Source: Zerene cesonia (Eukaryota; Arthropoda; Insecta; Lepidoptera; Pieridae). From it: a DNA stretch of 64,000 nt. The DNA is taken from NCBI RefSeq assembly GCF_012273895.1, contig NC_052106.1:558001-622000 (forward strand). Direction: 5' to 3'. Under the pieces are notes generated by a model. That model did not search any database, was not told the DNA's origin, and saw only the letters and a list, made by a program, of their open reading frames with translations. The position numbers were made by a program, and so were the translations under genes. Every line of letters begins with the position of its first letter. The stretch's first letter is position 1. This document shows positions 57,601 through 64,000 of the stretch, in pieces.

Positions 57601-60600
57601 GGCGTACCTCGGGCGCGCGGTAGTAGCGCGTGACGACGTAGGGCGTCATCATGAAGGTGGTGCCGGCCGTGCGCGCCAGCCCGAAGTCCAGGATCTTGAG
57701 CGTGCAGTCGCTCTTCACCACGATGTTGGACGGCTTCAGGTCCTGCGCCGAGGGCCACGTGTATTTTGCTTCTTTTCAATTCACATAGCACAATGGAACG
57801 CGTTCTTAGCGCAGGCCAGAGCGCTAAACTTTTTTAATATTTTCTTCTTTCAAATGATTATTTGTGATTATATGTAACTCATATTGTGTTTAAATTTATT
57901 TAATCAAACCATTTTTAATTGAAATTCTTTTTTATTGTCTAGCCATAAACCCGTGAATTTTGAAAAGCCCGTGTTGAATTAAAGGCGTGCTCAGCTAACG
58001 ATAAACTAAAAGTTTCAAACAATTTGAAGATGTGCTGTTTATTAAGTCTAAACTTTCTTTAACAAATTGTCTTCTGTGGTAGCAGTCACAGCTATTGCAA
58101 CTAATCCTATCCTTAGAAATAGAAATAGAATTAAAAATTTAAAGTAATCTTTATTGGAGGTGTAAATAGATATAAAAAACATACCCGATGCACGATTCCA
58201 GCTAAATGCAAGTGCTTGATGCCGCACAGCATCTGGTAGAGCAGGTAGCTCATCCTCTCGTGGTCTAGATCCATCTGGATGACCTGGCAGAGATTAGCGT
58301 CCATCAGCTCCATCACCAGGTAGACATCCTGGAACTCCTCGAGGCTCTTCTGTGGCGTGAACGCATTTAGAAGACCTATAATCTGAAACGGGATGGGGAG
58401 ATAAATTAAATTTATTGTCTAGTCTAAATTCAATACTTCGTGTTAAATATGTTGTGTTTTTCTGTACCACGGGCGTTAAATTAAACTTATAAATACATAG
58501 CCCCGGCTTCGGTTGTCTTAACAAGCAACAGCCTACGTTTTTAAATGTATGGAAAATATTTTGAGTTAAAATTAAAAAGTTAAATTATTTCACTTGAAAC
58601 AAACAAAAATTCTTAGTTATTAATATTATTAATATTAAGTATGTGAGTGATATCACAGTAGGTATATATATATATATATAGTATACTAGCTGCGCCCCGC
58701 GGTTTCACCCGCGTAAGTCCGTATCCCGTAGGAATATCGGGATAAAAAATAGATGTTGGCCGATTCTCAGACCTACCCAATATGCTTACCAAATTTCAGA
58801 GGAATCGGTCAAGCCGTTTCGGAGGAGTATGGCAACGAAAACTGTGACACGAGAATTTTATATATATAGATGTATTATTTATTTTTTTCTTTGGGTGACA
58901 TTGATATATTTAGTTAGTTTTATGCGCTTTTGATTTGATACGTGATTTATATCACATTTGCCTTTTAACACTTTTTTTTATTCTCACATCCCTACGTTCA
59001 AAGCACAGACAGCTAATCCATCACATTTGCACTTAAGATTTTGTATATATATAAATAAAAATACTCACATTTTTGTGATTGACGAGTTTCATCAATTTGA
59101 ACTCGCGGTAAGCGCGCTTAGCGTGCGTGACATTCTGGAAAGGTCTCGAAAGTTTCTTGATGGCGACGTTCTGCTGCGTCACCGTGTCGTATGCCGCGCT
59201 GTCGACAACGTGGCGGGGTGAGATGGCGGGAAAATGTACGAAAAAAAAGCTTTTTTTTTTAATTAAAAATAGAGAAGACAGAGTACAAGTAGTGGCCGTC
59301 AAAAAAGACGAGGACCCAATCCTGGCACATTCTTTTTTCGGTAAATGATAGTTAATAAGAAACATTTTTTTTTATTTGTGGTATCCTAAAATTGTTTCAT
59401 GACCAACGCCAATGGTTAAAATGAAAAATATTAGTGAACTGAATTAATAAGGCAGAACACAGACTTCATATATTATATACTATGATATTTGAAAATTTTA
59501 TATTATTAAATTAAAAGGACAGAAAAAGAATGGAATACATGTACGTTGTGATAAAACAATAAAACGTAGAAGAAAAAATAGGGGATTTAATTGCTTAAAC
59601 ACAACCACATTCCTTTTTTATTATCTCCATAAAAACATGAATAATTCTTCTGATCCATAGTACATAATTATTAATGATAATTCTCCTGTTGTAACATAGC
59701 TATTACCACACATTTAGAAGACAGCAATACAACTTACAAATATTTCCATCGATACGAATGAAAACTATAAGTAAATTTTATTGATGACGTAACACGAAAC
59801 GTGACTTAAAAGTAAGTAAAAGAAAATTAGTCCTCAACCGTTCATGCTAAAAGTTAAACAATTACTTTTTCATAGCTAAATCAGAAACTTAATTTGTTAT
59901 TATTATTATTATTTTACATACCTAATACTTAAAACATATATTAAAATTATTTATTAAATATAAAAAAAACTTCAAGCACTACATAAATATTCTTAAATCT
60001 TTTCAACTGTGCATTAAATTTTTTTGCATTCATAAAATAGTTTCATATTAGCTCAGTTATAAATATTTTAAAACAGAAAATATATAGAAAATACGACATA
60101 TAGATTTAAAAACATCGAAGGCCTCCAACTCCAAATAAAATATTAACATGTGAATGAATTCCATAAGCCATGCAACGAAATACGTAAATTAATGAGCGAT
60201 ATAAATAATAATATAAAACAATAATTGTGAGACAATTACTAGAAATATTTAGCGGCCTAGCACACTCTAATTTGTCTGTAAGGTTAGTTAGAAGATATGT
60301 TATTAATTTTTTGGAGCAGTTATTTCTGTGAGTCCTTTATTATATTTGTAAATATGTTAATAGCGCCAAAAGAGCATTATTGTATCTATAATGATGTTTC
60401 GTACACACTTATACAAACGGAGCCATTGTTCCTAGATTGCAATAAGTTAGAAGAACAAATGTTTAAGCCCCACCTCGCTTCTATAGCCACTCTTAATTGA
60501 ATGATATTTAAAGTTGAGTTTCTCGTTTCACGTTTTCTTTGATCATTATTGTAACGCATTATGTTCAGATTTATTGACCCGAAACACATTTTACTTCAAT

Positions 60601-62988
60601 ATCCAGTATAATTTAATAAAATTGTTCCATTACGAAGGAAGATTATTGAATTAATAAAAATTTCATAACGCTATCATCATCGTGTTGTTGAATAAACATT
60701 TCTCATTTTTCATAAATAAGATTTCGATTTAACATATTATTAAAAAATTTCTGTAAAGTAACTCTATGTCTGTCCGTCTAACTGACTGTCTGTCTCTTCT
60801 CCAATTTGGTACAGATATGATTTGTGAAATGACAGAAAGGGTAGTTTGAAACCCATCGGGTCGGTAAAGCCCCGTACCTCTTTCTTTGGCTACATTAACG
60901 GAAAGGTAGTTCCGCCTCCGTCTTGGCCAGCATCAAATAAATACATAACTTGAAACGATATTATTATATATTTTCTTTTACTGCTAGCAAAGCCCAAATT
61001 ATACGAATTTTGGCGTGGATTTGACAACAATTCGGTATCGACCTCCGCTAACTTCCCACGGCATTACAAACTCCCGATCTCCACCAAAAGACAGATCAAA
61101 TCAATCAAACATCGAAATGACAATTTGCACTCTCACATCGCCTACACTGTACGGCCCGTCCCAAGAGCGCCCTGTACACACCGGCAAACACCACAACTCG
61201 AAACATTAGTCACTATAGAATTAGTCCTGTGAACCAAAGCGATGATGAAGCAAGCGTCACTGCTTACCAAACCGTGCCCTGCGCGCCGGCCCCGCGCCGC
61301 ACGAGCTCAGTGTACCGCGTGGGTATCGTGAAGACGGTGTCACCGAGAGTGACCGAGTAAAACTGAACCATCGCTACTGGTTATATATCGCTCGATCAGC
61401 TATAAACAGAAATATATTATGCAGTTCTGTGTCGCCGCTGGCCTGAGGGTGTGTGCTTGTGTGACGCTGCGCTAGCTTCCGATATTGGCAATATATGTCC
61501 AGAGTGGACTGACACGCTCGCACCGTTTTGTCTTACATGTGATGTATTGGAATGTTCGGTCTAGTGACCTACTGACACGCTGAGTAAATAACCAGAGACA
61601 ATAAATGATGATGGATAGATATAGTACAATATAAAATGAAGTGTTATCATCAATGTATAGAAGGACTTGTAATAGTCCATTAAGGTGTTTGGGGAATATA
61701 TTTTTATTGATTACTTAATTTTGTGTTGTTAAAATTGATATACCTTGCTTGCGTTTTAAATTAAAATTCATTTACACTTGCAGTTTGATAGACTCACTCT
61801 TAATGAGTTATTGACGATTGCCTAATCATAATTTTATTCATATATACACAGAATAAAAACTGAAAAGTAAATTTAAAAAATAATAAGAAGGTACATAGTA
61901 AATCGTGCTACAGAATAACGGCGTACAAAATGATTACATAAATTGAAATAAAGGCGCTTTTCACCTGGCGTACATGAATGAATGAAACAAAGAAAAATGT
62001 GAAAATATTTGCATGCAGCAAGTGGAGGCGTGGTTGTGTACAGCGTGCTTACGAACAAAAAGTAGCAAAATAAATTATGCTCCTATATGAAAGCAATGAA
62101 GTTACATAAAACAATTTTTTTCTATAATATTTTTTATCACATGTTGGAATACTTTGAGCTAAATCTAGATTACTGTGTTTTTGAAAAAAAATAATGTTTT
62201 AATTTAATTCCATAAGACTGAAAACTAAACAAATGTACCGTTAAATGCATAGTATATACTCACCTTAATTGAATATTGTTATCGCGAATAAATTAAAAGC
62301 AATGCCCAATCATAGGGGTATTTGATTTCCTTTTTATGTATGTTTGATTAATATTTTTATAATTAGGATATATCAATGTCTTAATTTTTTTATTTATATT
62401 TATAATTCATAAGCCGTTGTTTATGAATAATTTAATTATTATATTCATAGCATTTCCGAGAACTTTACAAAGACAAACATTGACATTTCAAATAACACAG
62501 CATAAACAAATTAAGCCAGGAGAAGATGCTTACTAGTTAATTCGCATTTACGAAACATGAAGTTTTAAATTCAATATTGTTTTAAAGATATTAATTGTTG
62601 TTTTTGATGACCAATCTACGTTTCTAGCATATCATGTCCAATCTATGTTAGTTTCATAAAAATACATAAGAGCTTTTCTTAAACATGTCTATTAAAATTT
62701 AATAAAGATCCTCAATAAAGTATGATATAGTTCAAACGAAATAAATCTAAAAAAATAACCTAATGAGTATTCTTAAACACACCTGATTCTCCTACCAAAA
62801 AAAAACATGAAAAAATAATAGAAAAAAACAAAAAAATCTCACCATACGATTCCCTGTGCGCCGGAGCCGATCGGCTTCAAGTTCTGGTAACGCTTGAGTA
62901 TGGTGAAGCGCGTGTCGCCGACCTCGACCGTGTAGAAGTGCGGGTGGCGGGGCGGGGTCGACATGCTGGCGGGCGCCGCGTGGGGCAT
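54627..62988 (-). CDS. bsk: Jun N-terminal kinase (JNK, basket), C-terminus lost in a gap
   Basis: Coding exons on the minus strand: 62988-62843, 59198-59069, 58382-58185, 57742-57608, 56839-56710, 56085-55928, 55327-55202 and 54690-54627 (enters the gap). 362 residues are visible in one frame; animal JNKs have about 370-430. Features: glycine loop GSGAQG at 41-46, VAIKKL with the catalytic Lys at about 63, HRDLKPSN at 157-164, DFG at 177-179, and the dual phosphorylation motif TPY at 191-193, which separates JNK (TPY) from p38 (TGY) and ERK (TEY). The end of the kinase domain (INVWYDEGEV) and the C-terminal helix DEREHTVEQWK are typical. JNK is activated by MKK4/MKK7 and phosphorylates Jun; in insects it acts in dorsal closure, stress and apoptosis. 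The ATG was chosen because TAG lies in frame just upstream (62989 onward). Confidence 0.96.
54711..54752. repeat. Imperfect inverted repeat beside JNK exon 8
   Basis: Outer arms 'gattgagcac' and 'gtgctcaatc' and inner arms 'gacac'/'gtgtc' surround 'gcattc'. It lies in intron 7, 20-60 bases upstream of exon 8. Confidence 0.7.
54755..55025 (-). mobile_element. Decayed non-LTR retrotransposon reverse transcriptase fragment in JNK intron 7
   Basis: On the minus strand, with one frameshift and one stop, it reads FCDLSK, then ALDCVEHSTYL, then GVSQGSISGP. These match the reverse transcriptase motifs FxDLSKAFDxVxH and GVPQGSxxGP of LINE-type elements. It is a dead fragment of about 270 bp. Confidence 0.8.
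56115..56160. repeat. 46-bp GC-rich palindrome in JNK intron 5
   Basis: Arms 56115-56134 and 56141-56160 around ctcgag, with one mismatched pair. It lies 30 bases outside the acceptor of exon 6. Confidence 0.9.
56169..56204. repeat. Second stem-loop, partly repeating the palindrome, in JNK intron 5
   Basis: 15-base arms (gctagcgccgtcgag and its partner) around 'tgtacg', with one mismatch and one G-T pair. It shares 'cgagtgtacgctcgagggcg' with the palindrome at 56115-56160. Confidence 0.85.
56504..56544. repeat. Perfect 17-bp hairpin with a 7-base loop in JNK intron 5
   Basis: Arms 56504-56520 (tgcttttttaagtcata) and 56528-56544 are exact reverse complements; loop 'gcggtta'. Confidence 0.9.
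57205..57420 (+). mobile_element. Interspersed repeat in JNK intron 4, sister of 63477-63703
   Basis: Shares a core of about 200 bp with 63477-63703: 'cacgctttaacaaaaatca', 'ctggccgtttaaagtggg', an (aaac)n/(acat)n run and the end 'aagcgtgtaa'. Same orientation, few differences. Confidence 0.8.
58684..58870. mobile_element. Chimeric interspersed repeat in JNK intron 2
   Basis: The first about 60 bp (actagctgcgccccgcgg to gggataaaaa) match family B; the rest (atagatgttggccgattc to gagaattttatatata) matches family A as seen at 6826-6993. Preceded by (ta)n at 58667-58680. Confidence 0.7.
60750..60845 (+). mobile_element. Partial (GTCT)n-type interspersed repeat in JNK intron 1
   Basis: 'aaagtaactctatgtctgtc' followed by more ctgtctgtctc and 'caatttggtacagatatg'; shortened relative of 36308-36536. 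Confidence 0.5.
61268..61371 (-). CDS. bsk: Alternative N-terminal exon of JNK with a variant glycine loop
   Basis: A 104-nt frame with its own ATG (61371) codes for 34 residues, including QFYSVTLGDTVFTI and GAGAQGTV, then a donor (gtttg|gtaagc). It ends in the same phase as the main exon 1 (two bases, TG), so splicing to 59198 gives GAGAQGTVCAAYDT, exactly as the main form gives GSGAQGIVCAAYDT. Over 32 aligned residues it matches the main exon at 18. The glycine loop is kept (G27-A-G-A-Q-G32), but the residues before it change from KPI to VRR. An acceptor-like 'tttctgtttatag' ends at 61400 and an in-frame TAA lies before the ATG, so it may be spliced from a shared non-coding first exon, or be a first exon of its own. 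Confidence 0.8.
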
Positions 62989-63298
62989 CGACTACCCCTG
63001 GAATATGGGGGAGGGGAACATTCGAGAAAAATTGGAAAAACATAGCAGAAAATATAAAAAAATAGTATTATAAGAATTTTTTTTTGTAGGTAACAATGAT
63101 GTAAGTAGTTGATGGAATGAAAACCTTTTATCGACTTTTAAGAAATTTTTTGCCAACAAAATCGTAACTTTAATCGACAAAACCAGTATAACACGACGTA
63201 TAAAATAAATATGCTTAGGGTTGAAAACCTCTGTTACTATCGCTTATATAAGAAGTCGGTTGAAAACCGGTTTTTTTAATATTAATTAAAAACAAACC

Positions 63299-63380
63299 TT
63301 AAAATTTCTTCAATGTAGAATTTGTCCTGGTCTCCATAAAGCGATGCCGGAGATAGGAACTAGTTGCGTCTTCAACAGCT
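63299..63380 (-). other. Possible non-coding first exon of JNK
   Basis: A donor-like 'tttaag|gtttgt' lies at 63298-63297 on the minus strand, and the main coding exon has an acceptor 'attccag' 11 bases before its ATG, so at least one upstream non-coding exon must exist. This is the nearest candidate; its 5' end is not determined. Confidence 0.3.
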
Positions 63381-63476
63381 GAATATCGCGCTCTTTTCAC
63401 TGGTAACACTGATATTATTGCGTCTGTAATTTAGAAATAAAATAAATAAAATATAATAGTTTAAAAAAACTATAAA

Positions 63477-63703
63477 ACACGCTTTAACAAAAATCATATT
63501 TTGCAAATTGAAAACTGGAATAATTTTATCAAATTAGTGTATTGTCATCGGTCCTCAATAAATCTACAAAGTTTGAACGAAATCTGGCCGTTTAAAGTGG
63601 GTCAAAATCGCGCCCAAAGAAGTCAGTTACAAACAAACAAACAAACATACAAACAAACAAACAAACAAACATACAGGTGAAGCTAATAAAAAGCGTGTAA
63701 TAA
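63477..63703 (+). mobile_element. Interspersed repeat upstream of JNK, sister of 57205-57420
   Basis: See 57205-57420. The internal caaa/cata run is longer here. Confidence 0.8.
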
Positions 63704-64000
63704 TAGATAATTATAGACTGTACAGAAAAACAGGCTTTATATCTATTCACATAAGGTGCGAGCTGGTGCCTGAACAATATACCTTGGAATATAAAAGTTG
63801 TGTCTATACACATTTAGACATCTATGCTCTAAGCTGTAATGTAATATAATTTGTTTATTTTAATAAAGATTATTTCAAATTAACAGTTCACTGTATAATT
63901 TTTCAAATAATTTTATAGCAAACTTAAAACACCTATATAAGGTTCTTGTAGTTTTCCATTGGAAATAAAATGACTTTGAAACTGTTAATATTTTATTTTT

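Larger units (their letters stand above)
62989..64000. other. Upstream flank of JNK
   Basis: Holds the exon 1 acceptor (near 63000), a candidate non-coding exon near 63299-63380 and the repeat at 63477-63703. No further gene is seen. Confidence 0.6.

Noticed and set aside
60297..60500. Overlapping frames of about 67 codons on both strands in JNK intron 1
   Set aside because: No acceptor/donor phase with JNK exons and no conserved motif; consistent with chance in AT-rich intron DNA.

Overview
This is eukaryotic, intron-rich nuclear DNA, almost certainly from an insect and most probably a moth or butterfly (Lepidoptera). The genes look insect-like: the JNK is closest in feel to Drosophila basket, and RpS26 has a 5'TOP-like start. 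The introns are AT-rich and carry many short interspersed repeats ending in a 'ggggcgcagctagt'-type tail plus tRNA-derived SINEs, a style I associate with Lepidoptera (established knowledge plus inference; no search was run). All genes below were assembled by hand from splice sites, codon phase and family motifs.

Region 1 (1-21569) is a giant inverted repeat. A left arm (1-10273) and its diverged reverse complement (11274 to about 21569) face each other across exactly 1000 N. Each arm holds PCNP, RpS26 and ZFAND4. The right-arm ZFAND4 is complete because it runs on to 23203; the left-arm copy runs off the window edge. The arms differ by SNPs, indels and one 78-bp tandem duplication, so two haplotypes scaffolded head to head is the simplest reading; a true palindromic duplication is the alternative.

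Region 2 (23204-45973) is single copy. It holds IPMK (minus), two paralogous mitochondrial 3-hydroxyacyl-CoA dehydrogenase genes arranged head to head (minus, 32758-38944; plus, 40963-43859), and TAF9 (minus). The minus-strand HADH gene has two complete, phase-compatible terminal exons.

Region 3 (45974-54626) is a tandem duplication of about 3.2 kb interrupted by 1000-N and 510-N gaps. It probably holds the 3' end of JNK, a 54-bp minisatellite and perhaps the first exons of an unidentified gene divergent from TAF9.

Region 4 (54627-64000) is the JNK (basket) MAP kinase gene on the minus strand: eight coding exons, the last entering the 510-N gap. A second, diverged N-terminal exon sits in its first coding intron. 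It carries its own ATG, a variant glycine loop (GAGAQG in place of GSGAQG) and exactly the right splice phase, so it would give a JNK with an altered ATP-binding loop. I consider this the most interesting observation in the window, followed by the duplicated last exon of HADH, the series of short-loop perfect hairpins in non-coding DNA, and the coding minisatellites and GC-AG intron of ZFAND4.

There is no operon logic here; the genes are independent housekeeping or signalling genes (splicing or nuclear protein turnover, translation, inositol phosphate signalling, fatty-acid beta-oxidation, TFIID/SAGA transcription, stress kinase signalling).
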